Part shown: positions 30,420-37,570 of the stretch, one piece after another | How the letters are laid out: every line of letters begins with the position of its first letter | Numbering within the stretch: position 1 is the stretch's first letter | NCBI GenBank assembly: GCA_018065465.1 | Contig: JAGHTC010000030.1 | Coordinates: 1-37,570, forward strand | Source of the DNA: Candidatus Ruminococcus equi | GTDB taxonomy: Bacteria > Bacillota > Clostridia > Oscillospirales > Acutalibacteraceae | DNA length: 37,570 nucleotides | Reading direction: 5' to 3' | Position numbers and translations under genes: made by a program | The notes under the pieces: model-generated | What the model was told of the DNA's origin: nothing | The model's input: the letters and a program-made list of their open reading frames with translations, nothing else | Databases searched by the model: none

Positions 30420-32425
30420 ATTATCAAACTTCCTATTGTGTAAACGATGAAAGCAGATACCCACGCAACCGCACATTGAAGTACAACTACGCCCAAAGTC
30501 TGTATGCGAGAGTCAAGTTCCTTGCGAATGGTAGTAACAGCCGCAACGCAGGGTGTATAAAGCAAAGTAAAAATAAGGAAAGAAAATGCCGAAAGCGGAG
30601 TAAATAAAGTATGCAGTGCGGGACCTAAATCAGCAGTACCCGTATTTAGAAGTACCGACATAGTAGACACAACCGCCTCTTTTGCAGAGAAGCCGGAAAT
30701 CAAAGCGGTAGTAACCCGATAATCGCCAAAACCGAGCGGTTTGAATATCGGAGAGATAAACTGACCGATAAGGGCAAGTAAACTGTCAGATGAATCGGTG
30801 ACAACATTGAGCCTTGTGTCAAATTTAGTCAAGAACCAAATAATCATTGACGCTAGAAAAATAACGGTAAACGCACGGGATAAAAAGTCTTTTGCCTTTT
30901 CCCACAGGAGAAGACCGACATTTTTTGCCCCCGGCAGGCGGTAGTTCGGCAGTTCCATAACAAACGGAACAGGATGACCTTTGAACGCCGTATTCTTCAA
31001 AATCAAAGCAAGGATAATACCAAGTACAATGCCGATAACATAAAGCCCTATCATAACAAGCGCGCCGTGTTTTGGGAAAAATGCTGCGGTAAATACAGCA
31101 TAAATCGGGATTTTTGCCGAACAACTCATATAAGGAGTTAAGAGTATTGTCATCTTTCGGTCGCGGTCGGAAGATACCGTTCGTGTTGCCATAATCGCAG
31201 GAACGGAACAACCGAAACCGATGAGCATCGGAACAAAACTTTTGCCCGAAAGTCCGATTTTTCGAAGGAGTCTGTCCATAACAAAAGCAACCCTCGCCAT
31301 ATATCCCGTATCTTCCAAAATTGATAGGAAGAAAAACAGGGTAACGATAATCGGCAGGAAAGTCAGCACCGAGCCGACTCCGACAAAAATGCCGTCTATT
31401 ATCAAAGAATGAACAACCTCGTTTATGCCATAAGCGGTCAGCGCGTTGTCGACAACCATAGTCAGTTGGTCTATCCCGAGAGTCAACAGGTCGGAAAGCG
31501 CCGAGCCGATAACATTGAATGTCAGCCAGAATATAAGGAACATTATACCGAGAAAAACAGGAATCGCCGTATATTTTCCGGTGAGGATATTATCTATTTT
31601 TACCGAGCGGATATGCTCTTTACTTTCGTGGCATTTCACAACCGCTTTTGATACTATCTTCTCAATGAAAACATATCGCATTTCAGCCAAAGCGGCGTTT
31701 CTGTCGAGTTTACACTCGTCTTCCATCTCAACAATACAGTGCTCCAAAAGTTCCTTTTCGTTTTCATCGAGTTCGAGTGCTTCCTCGATTTTTGTATCAC
31801 CTTCGATGAGTTTTGTCGCACAAAATCTTTTGGATATGCCCGCACGCTCGGCGTGGTCTTCGATAAGATGCACAACCGCGTGGATACAGCGGTGAACAGG
31901 AGAGTCGGAAGAACAAAAGTCCCATACAGCGGGTTTTATCTTTCCTTTTGCGACCTTTACAGCCTGGTCGATAAGTTCGGAAACACCCTCGCCTTTTGAC
32001 GCGCTTATCGGTACAACGGGGATACCGAGTTCCTTGCTCATTTTATCAACATCAATCGTACCGCCGTTTGAACGGACTTCGTCCATCATATTAAGGGCTA
32101 AGACCATCGGTACACGAAGTTCAAGAAGTTGCAAAGTAAGATAGAGGTTTCTTTCGATATTCGTAGCGTCAACAATATTGATAATTCCGTCGGGCTTTTC
32201 GTTTATGATAAAATCTCTTGTGACAATTTCTTCCTGTGTATACGGGCGAAGTGAATATATACCCGGCAGGTCAACAACAGATGCATTCTTTACATTTTTT
32301 ATTGCACCGATTTTTTGGTCAACGGTGACGCCGGGAAAATTTCCGACATGCTGGTTCGAGCCTGTAAGGGCGTTAAACAGCGTGGTTTTTCCGCAGTTTT
32401 GGTTTCCTGCAAGTGCAAAAATCAT
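30416..32425 (-). CDS. feoB: Ferrous iron transporter FeoB
   Basis: A 669-aa inner-membrane ferrous iron permease with a cytoplasmic GTPase domain at the N-terminus. G1 is GNQNCGKTTLF (about 7-17), followed by the family's HVGNFPGVTVDQ; G3 is DLPGIYSL and G4 is NMMD. The spacer helical domain is followed by two Gate repeats and further membrane helices (GCSVPAIMATRT, YMSCSAKIPIYAVFTAAFF, TALISGFSAKEAVVSTMSVL). The length is typical for Gram-positive FeoB. It overlaps feoA and the small Cys-rich gene by 4 bases at each end, so the three genes are one operon controlled by the operator upstream. Confidence 0.97.
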   Translation of the reverse strand: MIFALAGNQNCGKTTLFNALTGSNQHVGNFPGVTVDQKIGAIKNVKNASVVDLPGIYSLRPYTQEEIVTRDFIINEKPDGIINIVDATNIERNLYLTLQLLELRVPMVLALNMMDEVRSNGGTIDVDKMSKELGIPVVPISASKGEGVSELIDQAVKVAKGKIKPAVWDFCSSDSPVHRCIHAVVHLIEDHAERAGISKRFCATKLIEGDTKIEEALELDENEKELLEHCIVEMEDECKLDRNAALAEMRYVFIEKIVSKAVVKCHESKEHIRSVKIDNILTGKYTAIPVFLGIMFLIFWLTFNVIGSALSDLLTLGIDQLTMVVDNALTAYGINEVVHSLIIDGIFVGVGSVLTFLPIIVTLFFFLSILEDTGYMARVAFVMDRLLRKIGLSGKSFVPMLIGFGCSVPAIMATRTVSSDRDRKMTILLTPYMSCSAKIPIYAVFTAAFFPKHGALVMIGLYVIGIVLGIILALILKNTAFKGHPVPFVMELPNYRLPGAKNVGLLLWEKAKDFLSRAFTVIFLASMIIWFLTKFDTRLNVVTDSSDSLLALIGQFISPIFKPLGFGDYRVTTALISGFSAKEAVVSTMSVLLNTGTADLGPALHTLFTPLSAFSFLIFTLLYTPCVAAVTTIRKELDSRIQTLGVVVLQCAVAWVSAFIVYTIGSLII

Positions 32426-32661
32426 AGAACATCACCGCCATCTGCCGAAACTTCGATTTTTTTAGCGTCGTGGATACGAAGTGTCAGCTCATATCCGCGA
32501 ATTCGTATTTCAATAGGGTCGCCCATCGGGGCGATTTTTTCCAAAGTTACTTTTGTGTTCGGGATAAGTCCCATATCCAGCAAACGGCAACGCAGTACGC
32601 CCTCGCCGTTTACCGCGGTAATTATTCCGCTTTGCCCTACCTTCATTTCGTTTAGTGTCAT
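32422..32661 (-). CDS. feoA: Ferrous iron transport protein FeoA
   Basis: A 79-aa SH3-like cytoplasmic protein that works with FeoB. I place the start at ATG 32661 (MTLNEMKVGQSG), because GGAGG is 5 bases before it, whereas the track start at 32673 includes that GGAGG as codons. The pattern (LLDMGLIPNTKVTLEKIAPM, PIEIRIRGYELTLR) is typical. It overlaps feoB by 4 bases. Transcription should start inside the palindrome just upstream, with a short leader. Confidence 0.93.
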   Translation of the reverse strand: MTLNEMKVGQSGIITAVNGEGVLRCRLLDMGLIPNTKVTLEKIAPMGDPIEIRIRGYELTLRIHDAKKIEVSADGGDVL

Positions 32662-32671
32662 ATATGCCTCC

Positions 32672-32701
32672 ATAATGAGTTAGCCTTTGCTAACTCATTA
32701 T
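32672..32701. promoter_or_regulatory. Palindromic operator of feoAB (DtxR/IdeR-like)
   Basis: A perfect inverted repeat with 13-base arms, ATAATGAGTTAGC-CTTT-GCTAACTCATTAT. Its core GTTAGCxxxxGCTAAC resembles iron-dependent DtxR/IdeR-family sites. It overlaps the -10 box and the presumed transcription start of feoAB, so a bound repressor would block polymerase. In RNA it would also form a hairpin just before the ribosome site. Assignment to DtxR rather than Fur is inference. Confidence 0.8.
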
Positions 32702-32725
32702 ATCACCGAGAAAAACCGTTGTCAA
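32697..32725 (-). promoter_or_regulatory. Consensus sigma-A promoter of feoAB
   Basis: On the minus strand TTGACA (32725-32720), a 17-base spacer and TATAAT (32702-32697) with extended TGA form a perfect housekeeping promoter. The -10 lies within the palindrome's right arm. Confidence 0.92.
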
Positions 32726-32792
32726 GGCAATAATCCCTTGTTGCGTGATTTTTTCTCCGTTCTTCATAAAAATTGCGACAGTTGAAAATCTC

Positions 32793-32821
32793 TTGAAAAT
32801 ATCGGTATCGTATGATATGAT
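32793..32821 (+). promoter_or_regulatory. Sigma-A promoter of the FecB-type transporter operon
   Basis: TTGAAA (32793-32798), 17-base spacer, TATGAT (32816-32821) with TGA before it. The first gene starts at 32888 behind TTAGGAGG. No copy of the feoAB palindrome is seen here, so iron control is not evident. Confidence 0.75.
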
Positions 32822-32887
32822 TATTATATACTCAAAATGCTTTGGGTTGTTGTGTAAAAATCGTTGTATTTTTAGGAGGATAACGAT

Positions 32888-33967
32888 ATGAAAAGATTAG
32901 TTTGTTTTGTTCTGCTCGGTGTAATGATTTTATCATTTTGCTGTTCGTGTAAAAAAAGTGATGAGGTCGAAAAAATCCCTTATACTCCGACAAATTCTTT
33001 TATCGACTCGTGCGAAAGAGAAGTGGAAATTCCCGCAAAAATCGAAAAAATTGCACCAACAGGTTCAAGTTCGCAAATGATTTTGTTTCCGCTTTGCTCT
33101 GACCTTTTCTGCGGTATCAGCAGTGCTGTCAGCGAAGACGAAAAAAAGTTTTTTCCCGAGGACTTTTGCTCTTTGCCCGTGTTCGGTCAGTTTTACGGCA
33201 GTAAAGCAACCTTAAATATGGAGGCACTTTTAAGCGAAAGCCCCGACCTGATTATTGACGCAGGCGACCAAAAAAGCACCCATAAAGAAGATATGGATAT
33301 GATTGGAGAGCAGACGGGAATTCCCACCGTTTTTGTAAAAGCAACTCTTTCCGACTACCCGACTGCATACAGGACTTTGGGCAGGATTTTAGGACGAACC
33401 GAAAAGGCCGAAAAAATCGCTTCCTATATTGAAGAAAAACTGAAATTCGCAGAAGATTTGAAAAGCAAAATCAAAGATGATGAAAAAGTAAAAGTAATGC
33501 TGTCAGTAGGTGCAGACGGATTATCAGTTAATGCAAAAGGCTCCGTGCAGTCGGAAATTTTGGAACTTTGCGGTATTGAAAACGCCGTTGTCGCGGACAA
33601 AATCAGCAACAAAAACGGCGGTACTGTTCTTGATATGGAACAAGTCTACAACATAAATCCCGATGTGATTATTTTTGATGATGCGGGCGCTTATGATATG
33701 GTAAAAAATGACGACCAATGGAACAAACTTTCCGCTGTACAAAACGGCAGATACTACGAAGTGCCTTCTGTTCCCTATTCTTTCCTTTCGAATCCGCCGT
33801 CCGTAAACAGGATTATCGGCATTATGTGGCTTTCAAAACTTCTGTACCCTCAATACTGCGACTTTGTTTTAGAAGACGAAATGAAAGAATACTACTCACT
33901 TTTCTGGGGCTATGACTTAACAGACAACGAAGCAAAAGAAATGCTTTCAAAATCAATTTATAAATAA
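32888..33967 (+). CDS. ABC transporter substrate-binding lipoprotein (FecB/BtuF type)
   Basis: A 359-aa lipoprotein: signal sequence with lipobox FCCSC (Cys near residue 19-21), then a periplasmic-binding-protein fold of the helical-backbone type (cluster A-II). Family features are the N-terminal DSCEREVEIPAKIEKIAPTG, ESPDLIIDAGD, the long helix (AEKIASYIEEKLKFAEDLKS) and YNINPDVIIFDDAG in the second lobe. It delivers a metal chelate, cobalamin, heme or oxyanion to the permease encoded 10 bases downstream. The substrate cannot be told; the XdhC neighbour makes molybdate or tungstate worth considering, since FecCD-type molybdate importers are known (Haemophilus MolABC). Confidence 0.88.
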   Translation: MKRLVCFVLLGVMILSFCCSCKKSDEVEKIPYTPTNSFIDSCEREVEIPAKIEKIAPTGSSSQMILFPLCSDLFCGISSAVSEDEKKFFPEDFCSLPVFGQFYGSKATLNMEALLSESPDLIIDAGDQKSTHKEDMDMIGEQTGIPTVFVKATLSDYPTAYRTLGRILGRTEKAEKIASYIEEKLKFAEDLKSKIKDDEKVKVMLSVGADGLSVNAKGSVQSEILELCGIENAVVADKISNKNGGTVLDMEQVYNINPDVIIFDDAGAYDMVKNDDQWNKLSAVQNGRYYEVPSVPYSFLSNPPSVNRIIGIMWLSKLLYPQYCDFVLEDEMKEYYSLFWGYDLTDNEAKEMLSKSIYK

Positions 33968-33977
33968 GAGAAAAATT

Positions 33978-34982
33978 ATGAAAAAGAACACATCATACAA
34001 GTTAAGATTTATTCTGCTCTTTGTCCTATTTATTGCCGTGTTTTTCCTTTCGTTTATGCTCGGGCGGTATAAAATTTTCCCCGACGAGTTGGTAAAAATC
34101 ATATTGGGACTTGAAACAGAAAACATAGATGCGGTTACGGTTGTTCTTAACATCCGTTTGCCTCGCGTTCTTGCTGCCCTTCTCATCGGTGCATCGCTTT
34201 CTGTTTCGGGAGCATCATATCAGGGAATGTTTCGAAATCCCCTTGTTTCTCCCGATATTTTGGGAGCATCAAGCGGGGCGGGTTTCGGCGCGTCACTTGC
34301 GATAATTTTGTCGCTGTCGTATTTTTCGATATCCCTTTTTGCGTTTTTGTTCGGACTATTAAGCGTTATTCTTGCGTATATTTTGAGCAAAATCGGCAGA
34401 GGAAATTCTACCCTTTCCATGGTGCTTTCGGGCATAATGATAGGCTCGCTTTTCTCGGCTATGACATCATTTATCAAGTTGATAGCCGACACAAATTCCG
34501 TATTACCGCAAATTACATATTGGCTTATGGGTAGCCTTTCATCAATCAAAAAGGCAGACATATATTTCTTGCTCCCGATAACTGTTATCTGTATGCTTCC
34601 GATACTTTTGCTCCGCTGGAGAATAAACCTGCTCACGACAGGCGATTTTGACGCAAAAAGTATGGGCGTAAATGTAAAACTTTTAAAGTTCATTATTATT
34701 ATTTGTGCAACACTTTTGACGGCTTCGTGTGTAGCGGTCAGCGGTATGATAGGCTTTGTCGGACTTGTAATTCCGCATTTTGCAAGGCGGATTTTCGGCT
34801 ATGATTATCGCAGGGTTTTACCCGCTTCGATTTTGCTCGGAAGCACATTTTTAATGCTGACAGATGATATAGCAAGAACGCTGACAACAAGCGAAATCCC
34901 TTTGGGAATACTCACATCATTTGTCGGTGTACCGGTGTTCATTTATCTTATCATAAGCAGGGGTGAACGATATGAGTATTGA
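33978..34982 (+). CDS. FecCD/BtuC-type ABC permease
   Basis: A 334-aa membrane protein with about ten hydrophobic segments, the permease of a type II importer. Recognisable motifs are LNIRLPRVLAALLIGASLSV-SGASYQGMFRNPLVSPDILG near the start, DTNSVLPQITYWLMGSLSSI, SCVAVSGMIGFVGLVIPHFA-RR (coupling region) and SEIPLGILTSFVGVPVFIYL at the end. It follows the binding-protein gene by 10 bases, and its last codons overlap the ATPase gene by 11 bases, so the unit is translationally coupled. Confidence 0.93.
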   Translation: MKKNTSYKLRFILLFVLFIAVFFLSFMLGRYKIFPDELVKIILGLETENIDAVTVVLNIRLPRVLAALLIGASLSVSGASYQGMFRNPLVSPDILGASSGAGFGASLAIILSLSYFSISLFAFLFGLLSVILAYILSKIGRGNSTLSMVLSGIMIGSLFSAMTSFIKLIADTNSVLPQITYWLMGSLSSIKKADIYFLLPITVICMLPILLLRWRINLLTTGDFDAKSMGVNVKLLKFIIIICATLLTASCVAVSGMIGFVGLVIPHFARRIFGYDYRRVLPASILLGSTFLMLTDDIARTLTTSEIPLGILTSFVGVPVFIYLIISRGERYEY

Positions 34983-36465
34983 TGTAAAAAACCTTTGCTT
35001 TTCATACGGCGAAAACAAAGTCCTCGACGATGTATCTTTCTCCGCTTCTGACGGCGATTTTCTAATGCTCCTCGGTGAAAACGGCGCAGGAAAAACAACG
35101 CTTTTTAAATTACTTTTGGGCTTTCTGTCAAAGTATTCGGGCGAAATAGAAATAAACGGACAAAACACAAAAAATATGTCGGCAACCGACTTTGCAAAAA
35201 ATGTTTCCTATGTGTCGCAGATGTCGTCGCCTGTGTTTGACTATACCGTGCTTGATACCGTTTTGATGGGTATGACAAACTCACTGCCGAAATTTTCTTC
35301 CCCGAAAGCAGAACATATTAAAAGGGCAAAAGAAATACTCTCCCTGCTATCCATAGAGCATTTGGCACAAAGAGGAATAGGGCAAATATCGGGCGGTGAA
35401 AGGCAACTGACAATGCTCGCCCGCGCACTTGCCCAAGGTGCAAAAATTTTAGTCCTTGACGAGCCTTGTGCAAACCTTGACTACGGAAACCGTTTCAAGG
35501 TGATGAACAAAATAAGCAGGCTTACAAAACGAGGCTACACCGTGATTATGTCAACCCACGACCCGAATCAGGCATTTTTATATTCCAACAAAGTTTTGAC
35601 ACTGAAAAACGGTAAGGTACTTTCTTTCGGAAAGCCGAAAGAAACCCTCAACGAAGAAATTTTGTCACAACTTTACGGCATAACGGTAGCAAAAGAAGAA
35701 GTCACTTTGACTTCGGGGCGAGAGTTCACCGTTTGTATTCCCGAAGGCGGAAAACGAAACACGGTGTCCCAATGGGCGGATGATATGGTCTTATTTATGA
35801 CAAAGGCATCTCTCTACGGTAACTATAATTCAAGTCTTGCCGATATTATCTCAAAACACCTCGACAAAAATGACACCATCTGTGACGCGGGTTGCGGACT
35901 TGGTTTTCTCTCGATTGAACTTGCAAAAAAAGGTTATGATGTTACCGCCGTTGATTCAAACGAAAAGGCTATTTCGGTTTTGAAAGAAAATTCAAACGGA
36001 CTTGCAAATATCAATGCAATTTGCACCGACCTGTTTTCGTACAAAACCGATGAAAAGTTTTCCGCGATGATATTCAACTATTTCGGTAATATTGAAGAAA
36101 TCATCACCCTGTCAAAAAAACTTTGCAAAGGCAAAATCATCATAGTAAAACGCAGTGATAAAAAATCGGGATTTTCGCTCGACCAAGGTGAAAACAGAAA
36201 TTCATTTTCAAAAATTTCAGAGTATCTCGACAAAGAAAAGATAAGATATAAAGCAGAGCAGGCAGAAATCGAATTCGGTCAGCCATTTGAAAACGCAGAT
36301 GAAGCAATTCGCTTTTTTGAACTATACAAAAATCCCGATACTCCAAAGGCGACAAAAGAAGATGTTATGTCACTGCTCATAAAAACCGACGACGAAAAAT
36401 ATCCGCTTTATTATCCGCACAAAAAGCATATAACCATAGCGGTTATTGATGTAAAGGACTTGTAG
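34972..36465 (+). CDS. ABC ATPase fused to a SAM-dependent methyltransferase
   Basis: A 497-aa two-domain protein, starting at ATG 34972 behind GGGGTGA. Residues 1-245 are a FecE/BtuD-type ATPase: Walker A GENGAGKT (35-42), signature ISGGERQ (139-145), Walker B LVLDEP (160-165), H-loop STHDP (194-198). After a linker (about 246-280), residues about 285-497 are a class I methyltransferase with motif I CDAGCGLGFLS (304-314) and an acidic motif II end VTAVDSNE. The frame is continuous with no stop between the two, so this is a true fusion or a fused gene pair. The methyl acceptor is unknown; it may be the imported ligand or chelator. The XdhC-like gene follows one base after the stop. Confidence 0.9.
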   Translation: MSIDVKNLCFSYGENKVLDDVSFSASDGDFLMLLGENGAGKTTLFKLLLGFLSKYSGEIEINGQNTKNMSATDFAKNVSYVSQMSSPVFDYTVLDTVLMGMTNSLPKFSSPKAEHIKRAKEILSLLSIEHLAQRGIGQISGGERQLTMLARALAQGAKILVLDEPCANLDYGNRFKVMNKISRLTKRGYTVIMSTHDPNQAFLYSNKVLTLKNGKVLSFGKPKETLNEEILSQLYGITVAKEEVTLTSGREFTVCIPEGGKRNTVSQWADDMVLFMTKASLYGNYNSSLADIISKHLDKNDTICDAGCGLGFLSIELAKKGYDVTAVDSNEKAISVLKENSNGLANINAICTDLFSYKTDEKFSAMIFNYFGNIEEIITLSKKLCKGKIIIVKRSDKKSGFSLDQGENRNSFSKISEYLDKEKIRYKAEQAEIEFGQPFENADEAIRFFELYKNPDTPKATKEDVMSLLIKTDDEKYPLYYPHKKHITIAVIDVKDL

Positions 36466-36466
36466 T

Positions 36467-37471
36467 ATGAAAGAACTTTTTTCAAAATTATATGAACTTT
36501 TGCAAAATGGTAAAAATGCCGTTTTGTGCACTATTATCGAAAGTTTCGGCTCAACTCCGCGAAAAGCGGGCGCAAAAATGCTCGTCTACGGTGACGGCGA
36601 AATGCTCGGTACAATCGGTGGCGGGGTTGTTGAGTTCAACGCAATAAACACGGCAAAAGAACTCCTGAAAACCGAAGAATCGAAAACAGAAACTTTTTCA
36701 CTTAACCGTGAAGAAGTGCTTGACAGCGGTATGGTCTGCGGCGGAAAAGTCACAGTATATTTTCGCTGTTTCTCCCACGATAACAACGACGATAAAATTG
36801 TAATAAAAGCGATAAATGACAGCCTTTTGGGCGAAAAAAACTTGTGGCTCATTACCGAAATCTGTGAAGGCAAAAAAGGCAAAATCTTCCTTTTTGATAA
36901 AGAAAACGGAGTAAGTTTTTCAAAAATCGGTGAAAACGAAATTAAGCCGTATATCAAAAACAATGCCACTTTGATAAACAAAAAATACTTTGCAGACCCG
37001 CTTGTCAGCGGTGGGTTTGTCTATATTTTCGGCGGTGGGCATATATCACAGGCTCTTGTCCCCGTTATTTCAAAAGTAGATTTTCGCGCGATTGTTGTCG
37101 AAGACAGAGAAAAATTTGCCGACAAAAATCTTTTTGACGGAGTACACGGCACGATATTAACCGACTTTTCGAAAGTCAAAGACAGAATAAAAGTAACCGA
37201 CAACGACTACATCGTTATTATGACACGAGGCCACGAAAAAGATTTTGAGATACTCGAGTTTGCACTTTCAACAAAGGCAACCTATATAGGGCTTATCGGC
37301 AGCCGTCACAAATGGGCGTATACAGAAGAAAAGTTAAGGTCCGACGGCTATACAAAAAGTGATATAGAAAGGGTAATAAATCCCATCGGACTTCATATAA
37401 TGGCACAAACACCGAACGAAATTGCGATAAGTATTGCCGCCCAGATGATAAAACACAGGGCAGAAAACTAA
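36467..37471 (+). CDS. XdhC/CoxI-family protein
   Basis: A 334-aa protein of the XdhC/CoxI family, which helps mature molybdenum hydroxylases by holding and modifying the molybdenum cofactor. The N-terminal XdhC domain has CTIIESFGSTPRKAGAKM and GTIGGGVVEFNA, with the family Cys in DSGMVCGGKV. The C-terminal Rossmann domain has YIFGGGHISQALVPV, VVEDREKFA, YIVIMTRGHEKDFEIL and YIGLIGSRHKW. It starts one base after the ATPase-methyltransferase stop, so it is the last gene of the transporter operon. No molybdenum hydroxylase is encoded in the window. Length is within the family's range. Confidence 0.9.
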   Translation: MKELFSKLYELLQNGKNAVLCTIIESFGSTPRKAGAKMLVYGDGEMLGTIGGGVVEFNAINTAKELLKTEESKTETFSLNREEVLDSGMVCGGKVTVYFRCFSHDNNDDKIVIKAINDSLLGEKNLWLITEICEGKKGKIFLFDKENGVSFSKIGENEIKPYIKNNATLINKKYFADPLVSGGFVYIFGGGHISQALVPVISKVDFRAIVVEDREKFADKNLFDGVHGTILTDFSKVKDRIKVTDNDYIVIMTRGHEKDFEILEFALSTKATYIGLIGSRHKWAYTEEKLRSDGYTKSDIERVINPIGLHIMAQTPNEIAISIAAQMIKHRAEN

Positions 37472-37480
37472 AAATTTTTT

Positions 37481-37524
37481 CTCCCCCTCGGCGGTTTCGC
37501 TTTGGGGGAGATTTTTTATTTTTT
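37481..37524 (+). terminator. Intrinsic terminator of the transporter-XdhC operon
   Basis: CTCCCCC (37481-37487) pairs with GGGGGAG (37504-37510) across a 16-base loop that can itself fold (GGCGG/CGCTTT region), followed by ATTTTTTATTTTTT. It lies 10 bases after the stop. Confidence 0.88.
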
Positions 37525-37570
37525 GGTAAAATATTTTTTCAAAAATTATTGTATATATAAACAATATATG

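Noticed and set aside
1-37570. tRNA, rRNA genes, insertion sequences, transposases, CRISPR-Cas genes
   Set aside because: None recognised on either strand; no transposase motifs or cloverleaf sequences noticed by reading, though no covariance search could be run.

Overview
The window looks like chromosomal DNA of a spore-forming, low-GC, Gram-positive gut Clostridium of the Ruminococcus type (Oscillospiraceae). Evidence for sporulation is a SpoVAF/GerA-family protein and SpmA/SpmB. Evidence for the Ruminococcus group is a secreted protein with a Thr-Pro linker, a dockerin-like segment and a C-terminal starch-binding-like module, beside a class B-like sortase, an extracellular GH13 lipoprotein and feoAB. 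Promoters are close to sigma-A consensus and Shine-Dalgarno sites are strong (GGAGG). A relative of the amylolytic R. bromii group is plausible, but this is an inference from domain style.

Layout. 1-2167 (+): a lipoprotein and a membrane-anchored Pro/Gln-rich protein, closed by a strong terminator. 2169-13288 (-): one tightly packed operon of 18 phage-type structural genes, in order terminase small and large, portal, protease/scaffold, decoration, HK97-type capsid, two connectors, tail terminator-like, a 126-aa protein, a 46-aa protein missing from the ORF track, LysM hub, gp27-like hub, OB spike, gp25, baseplate J, tail protein I and a short fibre. 13430-16781: spoVAF-like (+), spmB and spmA (-), an AbrB/SpoVT-type regulator and a dCMP deaminase (+). 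16903-26177: a dockerin metallophosphoesterase (-), sortase and LCP ligase (+, overlapping), EamA permease (-), a degenerate GH3 protein (+), then a GH13 lipoprotein and an RluA-type pseudouridine synthase (-). 26405-30223 (+): xpt, an L,D-transpeptidase with fibronectin-like repeats, and ATP-type PEP carboxykinase. 30273-32661 (-): feoA, feoB and a small Cys-rich membrane protein, behind a consensus promoter overlapped by a perfect palindrome. 32888-37471 (+): a FecBCD-type importer whose ATPase is fused to a methyltransferase, followed by an XdhC/CoxI-family protein.

The most unusual part is the phage-type operon. It has a complete head and packaging module and the post-tape-measure baseplate genes of a PBSX-like contractile phage. 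I can find no sheath, tape measure or recognisable tail tube, and no integrase, repressor, replication or lysis gene. Every gene appears intact, the junctions are translationally coupled, and host genes lie directly on both sides, on the right sporulation genes. This fits a maintained, domesticated particle (gene-transfer-agent-like, or a baseplate attached almost directly to a capsid) better than a decaying prophage. That reading is a hypothesis.
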